From the NCBI GenBank assembly GCA_029961685.1, contig JARWKL010000010.1:5691769-5755768 (forward strand): DNA of 64,000 nucleotides, read 5' to 3'. The notes beneath the pieces were generated by a model. It was not told the origin of the DNA. It was given only the letters and a program-made list of their open reading frames with translations, and searched no databases. A program made the position numbers and the translations under genes. Shown piece by piece: positions 54,950 through 64,000 of the stretch (the stretch's first letter is position 1; every line of letters starts with the position of its first letter). The DNA is from Aristolochia californica (taxonomy: Eukaryota > Streptophyta > Magnoliopsida > Piperales > Aristolochiaceae).

Positions 54950-56377
54950 GGCAATGCAAACAGAACTACGAGCGCTAGATGAAAATCACACTTGGGACAT
55001 TATGACTTGGCCTACTACTATTCGGCCTCTTGGGAGTAAATGGGTATTCTATGTCAAGCTATGTTCAGATGGATCGTTGGATAGGTACAAAACCCGCCTT
55101 GTGGCCCTATGGAACAGGCAAGAATATGGGATTGATTATTAGGAAACATTTGCGTCGGTTGCCAAGATGACCATGGTCCGTACTATATTAGCCATTGCAG
55201 TTTCTCAGTCCTGGCCGCTGCATCAGATGGATATGAAGAATGCCTTTCTCCACGGTGACTTCTAGGAAGATGTATACATGAAGCTCCCCTCGGGTATGAC
55301 TACCTCCTCTCCTGATCAGATTTGCAAACTTCGTCGTCCTCTGTATGGGCTTAAGCAAGCCCCCCTGGCTTGGTTTGAGAAGTTTTGTGGCACACTTCTC
55401 CACAGGTTTACACAAAGTCAGTATGTTTCATCTTTATTATATCATAAGTCTGTCGCGGGCATGGTCATTCTCCTGATTTATGTGGATGACATCATTATTA
55501 CTGGAACTGACTCTAGTCTGATTACCAAGTTGCAGTAGGTGTTACATGCCACCTTTCATGTGAAGGATCTTGGACAACTCACGTATTTCTTAGGGACGGA
55601 GGTACATCTCAAACCCACTGGTATTTTCTTCAACTAGCATAAGTATATTCAAGATTGTATTACTCTCGCTGGGTTGGAGGACACATCTTCGGTGGCTACC
55701 CCTATGGAGGTCGGTGTCAAATATAAAAAAAGATGAAGGGACTCTCCTTGAAGATCCGACTCTCTATCGCCGTCTGGTAGGGAGTCTTACATATTTGACC
55801 ACTACTCATTCGAACATCTCCTGTGCAGTTCATCAGGTCAGTCAGTTTATGTCATCTCCTTGGCACCTTTATCTTGCGGCAATTCGACGTATCATCCGTT
55901 GTCTGAGCGGGTCCTCTGATGGTGGATTATTCTTTCCTACTGGCTCCGAGCTTTGACTGGTTGCAAACAATGATGTTGATTGGGCAGGGTGCCCCGATAA
56001 CTATCGCTCTACTACATGTTGGTGTATGTTTTTAGGGGAAGCACTAATTTCTTGGAAATGTAATAAATAGGACTGGGTGTCCAAGTCATCTACCGAAGCC
56101 GAGTATTGTGCCATGTCTACTGCGTGCATTAAAGTTATTTGGCTTTGCGGTCTTCTTACTAAGCTCCAGTTTCCTCAGACCTCCCCTACACCCCCTTCAT
56201 ACGGATAATATGAGTGCTATTCAGATTATGGCCAATCCTATTTTCCATGAGCGCACCAAGCACATAGAGGTTGACTATCACTCTATCCACGATACTTTGG
56301 AGCACCGGGTAATATCTCTTTGGTACATCTCTTCGGATCTTCAATTGGCTGATGTCTTCACCAAAGCATTGTCTTAA
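54950..56377 (+). pseudogene. Copia E reverse transcriptase and RNase H
   Basis: Begins MQTELRALDENHTWDI (54954), then KNAFLHGDF (55237 on), LYGLKQAPLAWFEKF, and the YVDD site at 55479-55490. RNase H: LYRRLVGSLTYLTTTHSNIS (55714-55956), then DNMSAIQIMANPIFHERTKH and LADVFTKAL (56108-56377). At least four in-frame stops. Confidence 0.9.
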
Positions 56378-56431
56378 CCACGCATAATTTTTTGGTTGAC
56401 AAATTGTTGCAAGTTGACTCACCAACATCAA

Positions 56432-56443
56432 TTTGAGAAGGGA
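56432..56443 (+). other. Polypurine tract of copia E
   Basis: TTTGAGAAGGGA immediately before the 3' LTR. Confidence 0.8.
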
Positions 56444-56849
56444 TGTTACGATATCTTGCATTGTAATTTAGATATAATTTTTTATTATAATTGTTGTACA
56501 GTTTGGGTTATGTAAATAGGGTATTTAGAGTAGGCATTGTATTGGGCCCATGGGCCAGTTTGTAATAAAAGAGAGAGCAAGGCACGAGAACATTTTCAGA
56601 GACTGTTCATTTTCTCTAGCGCGTCCTCTTCGTCGAGAGTCTAGAGAGCGCTATGCTCTCTGTCTAGACTGTTCCATCAACCCCGTGAGGTGGTGGTGGT
56701 TCAGTCCACCGTCATAAGAGTTGAGAGCTCTCGCTATGCCATCAACCTTTGTCTGACGAACATCGTATTCGTTCCCGAGAAACCAAGGCATAAACTCTAG
56801 CCGTAGCTACTCAGTGGTCTTGCTTCACCATCTGGAATCATTGTTGACA
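56444..56849 (+). repeat. 3' LTR of copia E
   Basis: 406 bases, TGTTACGATATCTTGC...ATTGTTGACA. The stretch 'ggtggtggtggttcagtccacc' is a potential hairpin. 'aataaaagagagag' near 56563 may be a polyadenylation signal. Confidence 0.88.
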
Positions 56850-57149
56850 CACATCATTTCGTAAACACTTGAAAATCTTCATGATATGGCCTTTGAGCCA
56901 CTTTTTGTTCTATTCTCTACATTTCATTTAACTATCTTTTTGAGTATGACAAAAACAAGGACAAAAATAGGCAACTTGGATCAAACGACCTAGGCACAAA
57001 AAATTACGCTTACAAGGATTAAAACAAACTATGCACAGATTAAGGGGTGCTTATGATAAAATTGCATCATTTTCTTAACTCCATCCCTTGGGGAAGTGTA
57101 TTTCTTATCTTTCCAAGTTTGGTTTTATCATCATAGAAAATGGGGAGAT
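56850..57149 (+). other. 3' interior and polypurine tract of an LTR-A element
   Basis: Matches 3070-3311 ('gagccactttttgttc', 'catcatagaaaatggggagat'). It shows that copia E is inserted in, or joined to, the interior of a second non-autonomous LTR-A element. Confidence 0.75.
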
Positions 57150-58829
57150 TGTTGACCTTAGGTTGACTCCCACATTGATTTTGATGATAACAAAACTTAA
57201 TTGAAGTAATAACTTGCAAATCTAAGGTATTTCAAATTCTTCACCTTCAAGAACATCTCAAGGTCTAAAGTGTCAAAGGCAAAATCAAGACCTCAAGCAT
57301 AATGGAAGAATATTTATTGAAGAAGCACCCACAAGGAAGAAGACAATTAAAAGACTCGAGTTCAAGCATTATAGACAAACATTCAAACATAGTCAACTTT
57401 TGTAAAAGAGCATTCCAAACTTCCTATTCCTAAAGTACATTTGTGAAATCGTAGCATTTAGGTTATATATGGCATATTGATATGTTTAGGACCATTCCAA
57501 ACTTCCTATTCCCAAAGTACATTTGTGAAATCATAGCCTTTAGGTTATATATGGCAAATTGATATGTTTAGGACCATCATAAACAACACTTAGAAACATA
57601 TTAAAGCACTTACAAAAAAAATTCTCATACTTTATAAATTCTGCATTTTTAAATTAGCATTGGAATGATCGATCAACGACCGGTAATGATCGATCATCCA
57701 AAATTGAGCAAGCAAGAAATATATTGTATGATCGATAAACCTTAGTTGAATGGTTGATCAACCAGGACATGGCCATTTCATGCTATAATGCATAATCAGT
57801 CATCCCAATTGGATTGATCAATCATTGTTGTCCAGGCAAGCAGAACTTTCATAGAACGATTGATCATCCCTCTAGATTCATCGATCAGTCAAAACCTTTC
57901 CAGTAAGGGACTTCAAGCATGAACGATCAAAGGAAAATACAATCATCGATCATACTTGTATTACATAGCCAGAGGGAATCTCTATTGAACGATCAACCAT
58001 TGGCAATGATGATCAACTTAACTTTTCTAGACCAATGGTAACATATCGATCGATCAATAATGATCGATTGATTCATCAATCTCTTACCAGTGATTGATCA
58101 ATCAAAGTAATAATTTTTTTGAATAGGAAAATAATGGCTACTTTGAGTTGGGAGAAGATATAAATACTTGACCCAACCATAAGTAAAGGAGTGAATGAGC
58201 ATTTATACGTAAATCTTTAAGCCACAAACCTTTATCTTGCCAAATTCCATTTAAGTGCTTTAGAGAGAAAGAGGGAGAGCCATATACTTTGAAAAACCTT
58301 CGTTCTCTTTCAATCATCCTTTCATTCATCATAGTACAAGTTCCTTGATCTTTTCATGTGCTACAAATGAGGTGCCAGCGTCAATCTCTCCAGGAGAAGC
58401 ATCTCTCCAAGTAAGGGTGTAACTTTTTCCTTTTCTTTTTATGTATTTGTGAAAGGTTCATCTAGAACTTGTTTATCTAGATAGAAAGGCTTAGCTAGAG
58501 CTAGAATCTAGGAACAATCTCTTGGAAAGATTGACATTGTGTAAAATTGTGTATTGAGCTACTCGTGGCCAAAGAGAGTCGAAATCTCTTTTGTAATTTT
58601 CTAGCTATTAGAACTTAATAGTGGATTTTTTCCTAAGCAAGGGTTCTTGGGTGGTGACTACCACTAGGGGAACATCGAAGACAAAAAATCTATTTGTCCC
58701 TATGGTGTGTGCATGTTATTATTTACGACGAATTGCATTTGTGTTTGAATTTTTTTATCACACGCACAAGTTGTTTTTAATTTGAATGTCTCAATTCACT
58801 CCCCTTTTGAGAAGCCACATGGGCCAACA
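57150..58829 (+). repeat. LTR-A, full length, 3' LTR position
   Basis: 1,680 bases, TGTTGACCTTAGG...CACATGGGCCAACA, after a polypurine tract. It includes an 82-bp tandem duplication and a palindrome cluster (57660-58090). Confidence 0.88.
57411..57574. repeat. 82-bp tandem duplication in LTR-A
   Basis: 'cattccaaacttcctattcc' starts at 57411 and 57493. The two copies differ at a few bases. Confidence 0.95.
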
Positions 58830-58834
58830 TAATT

Positions 58835-58875
58835 CTCAATTCACCCCCTTCTTGAAAAGCCACCTAGGCCAACAA
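58835..58875 (+). repeat. Second LTR-A terminus
   Basis: 'ctcaattcaccccc' to 'ccacctaggccaaca' repeats the last 40 bases of the LTR that ends at 58829. It suggests that the upstream LTR-A element inserted near the end of an older LTR-A. Confidence 0.75.
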
Positions 58876-59639
58876 GTTCATATGATATCATGCCTCCTCG
58901 TTTACCTAGGGTACCACTAATGTCATGTCATACATCATTTGAATTGATTGATTCAATGGAGTTGCCATCTTGTGTCCCACAGAGATAGAGTATGAAATTC
59001 AACTAATTATTATCACTCATTTATGTTAAATTATAGTTTGCCTTTAGTAATTTATGGCTTGTGTATATAGATACCTCCATATCATCTCCATCTACATCGT
59101 CTCCATACATTTTCTCACACACAAGGCAATCATGAGGCCTGAGCAAGGGCTCCAAAGTTGATGATCTAATGAGTGACGCCGACAAAGGATCTTGGTGGAC
59201 TTTAGAGATTTGCATATGAAGGCATAAAGACCCTTTTGTTCACTTTTCACTCATTGGTTAGGCCAAGTCCTAAGGGCTCATTTGGAGGTGAAAGTGGAAA
59301 AGTTCAAAGCCTATAACAAAGATCAGATAGCCTTTGCCAATCCTTATATTGAGGTATTACAAATTTTCAATTCAATGTTCCTTTTATTTTTTTCAAGCTT
59401 ACAATATTAATTTTGATAATGTTTTGTGTTATTAGAGAAGTTTGATGTTGATGTGAATAGTAATACAACGGCACGAACTGTCATGCATCTATATTGGGTG
59501 TTGCATTTCAACAGTGTTGGACTACTATGCATACCAAGTATAGAGAGAATGGAGGTTGTCATGCATCTATATTTGGTGTTGCATTTCAACAACGCTAGAC
59601 TACAATACATGCCAAGTATAGAAAACATAGAGGTTACTC
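58876..59639. other. Unassigned; possible upstream part of a transposase remnant
   Basis: No intact frame. 'atgcctcctcgtttacc' near 58940 could be an old start (MPPRLPRV), but nothing confirms it. A 78-bp tandem duplication lies at 59483-59638. Confidence 0.35.
59483..59638. repeat. 78-bp tandem duplication
   Basis: 'atgcatctatattgggtgtt' at 59483 and 'atgcatctatatttggtgtt' at 59561. The copies run through 'ccaagtatagag'. Confidence 0.95.
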
Positions 59640-60241
59640 CACAACACTGTCTACTCCCTATAAAGAGGTTTCCCTTGAGGACTGGCAGTGGTTGTGCGTG
59701 AATGTGTTTCAAGGAGAAAGTTTCCAGATGATTAGATTTCTAGGGATTTTGTTTTAAAATCTCAATTATTTTTTATTTTACTCATGTCTAATTTCTATTT
59801 GCAAATATGTACTCGAGAAAATGTCAAAAACTGTAGTATGCAAAATATTCAACAAACTACAGGGTCAAAGTCTTTTGTTAGTATTAAAGAGAAGATGATA
59901 TTTATTTAACTTGGAATATATTTTATTGCAGATTTGTACTACTTACATGCACGTGTTCTTCTAAATGTGCAAGATACTGATAGATATGATATTGAGCAAT
60001 TTCAGATTACTCATCAGTCCTTGTAAGTATAACTCTCTTATAAATAATACATTTTATTTAAGTAAAAATAATCATAACTGACTTTATGTTATTTTTCACA
60101 TGAAGAGATGCAGCAGGCACAGGATGCTAGTGAGCAGGTTGATGAGAGTGCTATTATGTGTCAGGTTTGTAGAGCTAGGTCTTGCTACATTGAAGGGTTG
60201 GGTTCACCGGCAAGGTTCCATCTCTACCAGAAGGACAACTG
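59640..60241 (+). pseudogene. Transposase remnant, plant Ptta/En/Spm-like
   Basis: Translation gives VSLEDWQWLCVNVFQGESFQ (about 59665-59725) and later TTGSKSFVSIKE (about 59850-59886). These resemble the 'EDW..LC' and 'T.GSKSF' motifs of a plant transposase family (Ptta/En/Spm, Transposase_24). A glutamine-rich tail (MQQAQDASEQVDESA) follows at about 60113. Stops interrupt it. The family name is by recalled motif only. Confidence 0.45.
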
Positions 60242-60738
60242 AAGGACCCCTGTGCCAACGAAATTAAAGAAACAGTGGTAGAGTGTGAAAAGGCTGCCAG
60301 AAAATTTGCTCGTAGAGACTCAAAATCCCAACCAGCAAAATCTTTTATTTTCACTGACGGGTTTTAACTTCTGCCAGAATTTCTAAAGCTTCTCCTAGCC
60401 CAAACGCGCCAGCAAAATTTTCTTTTAGAAAAGGTTCTGCCAACTAAATTTTAACATCTGCAAACGGATATTTTTTAGAGAAAAACTCATCAACCACCCA
60501 CCCTCGGAAGATTATGAGATAAGTATCGAACAACGGAAAATTATCCTCTTGTTAAAGAATAAAGATTGATTGAAAAACCAGAGAGCAGAAGAACATATTC
60601 CTCTAGAGATCAAAACTCGCCGGAAACAATATTTCCAATTGGGTGATATGTATGATTTCTGACTAACGAAAACTAGTAGAACAAAAGGGCGGTCTTTTAC
60701 ATAGTCAATTGAATTAATAATCAGCAACATCTACAACC
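60242..60738. other. Downstream flank of RING-H2 gene 2
   Basis: No gene. The part close to 60738 is presumably the 3' untranslated region of the minus-strand RING gene. Confidence 0.4.
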
Positions 60739-61203
60739 TCATGGTGTCTCTGAAACATCTCTCTCCTGCCTCGTATCACCTTCCGGCTCCAGCGAAAGAC
60801 GACTGATCTGGACGAGTGATGTTGTTCGGCATATCGGGCAAGTAGAACGAGAGTGAAGCCACTTATCAATGCAAGGAACGTGAAAAGAGTGCCTGCAGTG
60901 TGGCAGATCGCGCACTTCTTCTCCATCCTTGAATTCGCACAAACAGACGGCGCACGAGCTCTCCCCTCCGGCAACGGGAAGCACCTTTTTGCAATATCTG
61001 TAAGCAGGGATCGTTTCCAATGCGGAATTAGAGGACTCAAGTCCGTATTGGGAAGTCTCGGTCTCCTGGCGGAACCGCGGCAGGGTGGGTAGATGCCTCT
61101 CCAAGCAGAGGCGGATGATGAGGTAAGCAAGGAGGACTAGAAAGAGAGCCCCGGCGTAGATGCTTAAGACGAGCGGGGAAACTTCCATCGGATGTCCGGC
61201 CAT
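60739..61203 (-). CDS. ATL-type RING-H2 E3 ubiquitin ligase 2
   Basis: An intronless gene for a 154-residue protein, paralogous to 50090-50560. The membrane segment is at about residues 9-32 (LVLSIYAGALFLVLLAYLII). RING-H2: Cys84, Cys87, Cys103, His105, His108, Cys111, Cys122, Cys125, with exact ATL spacing, Pro101 and Trp115 (CIDKWL). The AVCLCEF and CPICRT blocks align with AVCLSDF and CPLCRT in the paralogue. The expected role is membrane-associated E3 ubiquitin ligase; the target is unknown. The C-terminal tail is charged (EGDTRQERD). An alternative start at Met6 is possible but would barely change the anchor. Confidence 0.93.
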   Translation of the reverse strand: MAGHPMEVSPLVLSIYAGALFLVLLAYLIIRLCLERHLPTLPRFRQETETSQYGLESSNSALETIPAYRYCKKVLPVAGGESSCAVCLCEFKDGEEVRDLPHCRHSFHVPCIDKWLHSRSTCPICRTTSLVQISRLSLEPEGDTRQERDVSETP

Positions 61204-61382
61204 GTGTCAGGTCTGCTGGAGCGTAGCAGGGACATAATTGGTTAATCATAGAGATAATAGGTATAAGAAAAAGAAAAATAATGAGAAGGACGTGGGAGGG
61301 AAAGGCAGCCATATCTCTTGCTCCCTCCCCTCTCTGTGCCACCTCTTTCGTTGATTAATACTTGTCGGCACTCGCCGCTGAA

Positions 61383-61390
61383 TATTTATA
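61383..61390 (-). promoter_or_regulatory. Candidate TATA box of RING-H2 gene 2
   Basis: The minus strand reads TATAAATA about 180 bases upstream of the start codon, in otherwise mixed-composition DNA. Confidence 0.5.
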
Positions 61391-61920
61391 TCTCCCTGGA
61401 TCATTTTCTGGTCGCTTTTTGCTACCAATGGGTTTTGGAAGAGGAACCTCCACCTTTGAAATTGGAATTCCTCCGTTTACGTCTGTTCCTGGCTATGCTA
61501 AAAAATTAAATAGGTGGGGAGAGGAAAACGACAAGGCAGTACAGAGACGAGTGGAGAAGATAAGATGAGCCAATGAGAGGTTGCCACTGGTTAGCTTTTA
61601 ATCAAATGATAACTTGTGAGAGGGTGTAAGCTATCTAACTCATTGGATGTCATGTCAAAGAATATATCGGTAATAAATTAACCAATAATTTTAAAATTAT
61701 TTTTTAACCGATATTTTAAGTTATTCTTAATCTAGTTTCGTAAATTTTTTGTGATTCTGAGCTATATTTTTAGAAATATTGAGCTAAAGACTACAAGAAA
61801 GATGTGAACAAGGACAATAAGAATCAAAGCATGTCAAGCAAATTTTTTTTTTCAAGCACACAAGTTTTTTAACCAAGATTATTTTCAAAATGAAGTTACA
61901 TACACCACCTTAAAATGGAG
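61391..61920. other. Upstream spacer and remnant of an LTR-element interior
   Basis: No gene. 'gtgattctgagctatattttt' near 61749 matches the LTR-B element interior near 9383. The purine-rich AAAATGGAG before 61921 looks like a polypurine tract. Confidence 0.45.
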
Positions 61921-62270
61921 TGTTAAAAAACACCCAAGTGTGTAGGGGTGGCATGACTAGTAAATAAAGAGAACTTCCATAGAGATGACATAGAATTGTA
62001 ATTATGCAAGCTGGTGTATATCCTCTTATGTCTTTTTCTTTTATAAACATATAGCCCTAAGTGCATTTTAGTCATTATAAATACCTTCCCACAACTATAA
62101 ATATAGCCTCAAGGCATGGGATAGAGCATTCAAAACTCTTCCTCTTGGCTCAAATTCATCCTCACACCTCTCTCTTTTCATCTCTCCTCTCTCCTAAGAG
62201 CTAGAGTTCCTCTCTTCTCTCATTCCCATGAGATCTTTTGTGTTTATGTATTAGACCTAGAAATCAATAT
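61921..62270 (+). mobile_element. Probable LTR (B/C-like), right end uncertain
   Basis: It starts TGTTAAAAAACACCC after a polypurine-like tract. It then has 'actataaatatagcc' (TATA-like, near 62094) and a CT-rich leader ('cctctctcttttcatctctc'), the same order as in the copia F LTRs. The 3' end was not located. Confidence 0.45.
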
Positions 62271-64000
62271 TCTCTTAGTGTAGCTCTCGTGCAATTTGAC
62301 CACGCTTTCATGCTCATCATGTGAGACGTTCAACTGTGAGACTACCTCCTTTTGAATGCAATCAGATTTTCTTTCTCAATCATTTTTTTATTGAGCATCT
62401 TATTCAGCTTCTTGCTCTTAATAAGAAGATACACAGATTTATTAATTAAATTTCCACATCAAATTCATTAATCTCAAGTTAAGAACAAACCTTATTATCA
62501 AGGCCCATGAGTGACGGTTGGATACTTCTTTTGTTGGTAGTTCTTGATCACTTTTTGAAAATGAGAAGGAGGGTTTTTATCCTGAATTTTCTCTATCAAG
62601 GTCTTCTTACTTAGTTTCTTTGTTGTCTTCTTTACTTGTCTCTTTTTTTCTCTCAATTTGAGAGGGCATTTTATAATGAAGCGATCCTCGCTATCACATT
62701 CTAGCCCTAGTTGCTCACCTTTTCAACTCTTTGACAACTTTGGCCTCTTCTTAGGGCTTGAGCTCGTTCCTTTCCAAACCTTGGAAAAAAAATTATGTTT
62801 TCCAAAAAAACATGGTAAATATCAATATCATCCAATTCAAAATCAATAGAGGAACAATTACTATCATTACATGCCAAAGCATCTGTTTTCTTATTCATAG
62901 ATCATTAATTTTTATTGTTTTTAGACTCATTACATGGGTAAGAATTTTACCCTTTAATAACTCTAAGATAATTCTCTTAACGGGTAAGAGTTGAATCAAC
63001 TAATCAGCAATGTAACAAAATCTATAATGTGAAGGCGACTCGACCCTTTAAGGTATTTTTCAACAGCATTTACTAATCATCTTATCTAAGTCTAGATTGG
63101 CTTATAACATAGCAAAGATTACCTCCTTGACAATTAGGCTCAAAGCCTTTAATCGTTGTAGATGTTACAAGAACAAACACAAGAAAAGTTCAAATCCGTG
63201 GTGATTCTACTTTAGCAATTAGAACCTCAACTTAATTTCAAATGAATGATTTCAAAGTATATGCTTAAAGAGATTTGTAAAACTCAATATTTAGAGTTTG
63301 AAAAGCAGTAGGATGGCCCAAAATTAAGGTCTAATATGATAGACTTACAACCAACGCAATACCGAACTTAAAAAACTATTTTGAACTTAAACAAATATAA
63401 ACTCAATCAAGATCAACACAAAAAAACACTAATCACACTGAATTTTAAAATCACAAGCTCGAGTACATTGGTCTTTTGGAAGTCTTCGTTGTTTTGGTAC
63501 TTTTCAAATTACTTGCAAGTAACAAAGCACTCAAATAAACTCAATCATTTTTCACTGAAACACGCCTAGTGAGCAATGTAGGGTGTAAAATCATTTAAAT
63601 AGAGAAGATTTAATGGTCTAAAATGTAGTGTCTAAGAGTTGTTTCTCCCAAAAATTGACACTTGTCATTTTGAAAATGTTACCTAAATTGGCTGCCATAA
63701 ATTAAAAAAATGCTAAAAAACCATTATTTGAGCTAATAATGACAATAGTAAAGTTTTGGTGACTTATGATGATTGAACCGAATATCTGAAACTTCACTCA
63801 AAGAAACTTTGGAATAATCTCTTCGAATGGCTATGGTCTGATTAGGCGGCCTTCATAAACTACTTCTTCATATTTCTTCAATTCAATTGGATGGTGGGGT
63901 GAAGGAGTACTAACAATACCCTTTCTATCTCAAGTCGAATTGGATAGTATATGTTCAACTGAGCGGTCTTCTTTGGTAGTTAATGTTTCCTTCCTTTCTC
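62271..64000. other. Unassigned AT-rich sequence to the window end
   Basis: No convincing gene, RNA gene or repeat was identified. Short open frames are scattered and resemble nothing I recognise. Confidence 0.5.

Larger units (their letters stand above)
53358..56849 (+). mobile_element. Copia E: Ty1/copia element lacking protease and integrase
   Basis: The order is truncated 5' LTR (53358-53514), primer-binding site, leader minisatellite, gag with zinc knuckles, then reverse transcriptase and RNase H directly, polypurine tract, 3' LTR (56444-56849). Protease and integrase are missing, with gag joined to reverse transcriptase near 54940. Stops throughout. The right flank is CACAT; the left flank is lost. 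Confidence 0.88.

Noticed and set aside
1..64000. tRNA, rRNA or small RNA genes
   Set aside because: No cloverleaf-compatible A and B boxes or rRNA-like segments were noticed. The only tRNA-related sequences are the retroelement primer-binding sites. A tRNAscan-SE run would settle this.

Overview
This window is nuclear DNA from a flowering plant. The evidence is spliced AKR4-type aldo/keto reductase genes, intronless ATL-type RING-H2 E3 ligase genes, a decayed plant receptor-like kinase, and a dense layer of nested Ty1/copia-type LTR retrotransposons. I cannot name the species from sequence alone. There is one 100-N assembly gap (12063-12162).

Four host genes look intact, all on the minus strand: two paralogous aldo/keto reductases (13170-14457 and 24833-26025) and two paralogous membrane-anchored RING-H2 proteins (50090-50560 and 60739-61203). 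A kinase pseudogene lies at about 48980-49440. The rest is mostly transposon. For cross-reference I use local family letters. LTR-A is about 1.4-1.7 kb, TGTTGACC...GGCCAACA, rich in TGATCGATCA palindromes. LTR-B starts TGTTGAAG/TGTTGGAG with GTATGG. LTR-C starts TGTTGGAAGATGGG. D, E, F, G and H are individual copia elements.

Layout. 1-3.8 kb: a deleted copia copy, then a non-autonomous LTR-A element carrying a decayed plant-transposon-like ORF. 3.8-10.5 kb: an LTR-B element whose interior is nine tandem copies of a 510-bp unit. 10.5-13 kb: AT-rich DNA, the gap, and LTR-C/LTR-A pieces. 13-15 kb: aldo/keto reductase 1 and an upstream minisatellite. 16-20 kb: copia D, with the same internal deletion as the copy at 1-1.4 kb. 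20.6-22 kb: a possible orphan promoter, and an LTR-C whose primer-binding site sits in a perfect hairpin. 23-24.7 kb: a copia tail. 24.8-26 kb: aldo/keto reductase 2. 26.3-30.2 kb: copia H. 31.0-36.8 kb: full-length copia F with both LTRs and an exact 5-bp target duplication. 37-39 kb: LTR-C and repeated segments, including a solo LTR. 39.3-45.2 kb: copia G (LTR-A) with two nested solo LTRs. 45.4-48 kb: a possible giant solo LTR. 49-50.6 kb: kinase pseudogene and RING-H2 gene 1. 51-53.4 kb: an element with hAT-like inverted termini. 53.4-56.8 kb: copia E. 56.9-58.9 kb: LTR-A. 59.6-60.2 kb: a transposase remnant. 60.7-61.4 kb: RING-H2 gene 2. The remainder is a truncated LTR and AT-rich DNA.

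The host genes form two dispersed paralogue pairs (reductases about 11 kb apart, RING proteins about 10 kb apart), consistent with old tandem duplications pushed apart by transposons. No operon-like or shared pathway arrangement is visible. The most notable structures are the 510-bp array just inside an LTR, stem-loops around two primer-binding sites, palindrome clusters in LTR-A, intron presence/absence between the reductases, and several insertions that can be dated relative to each other.
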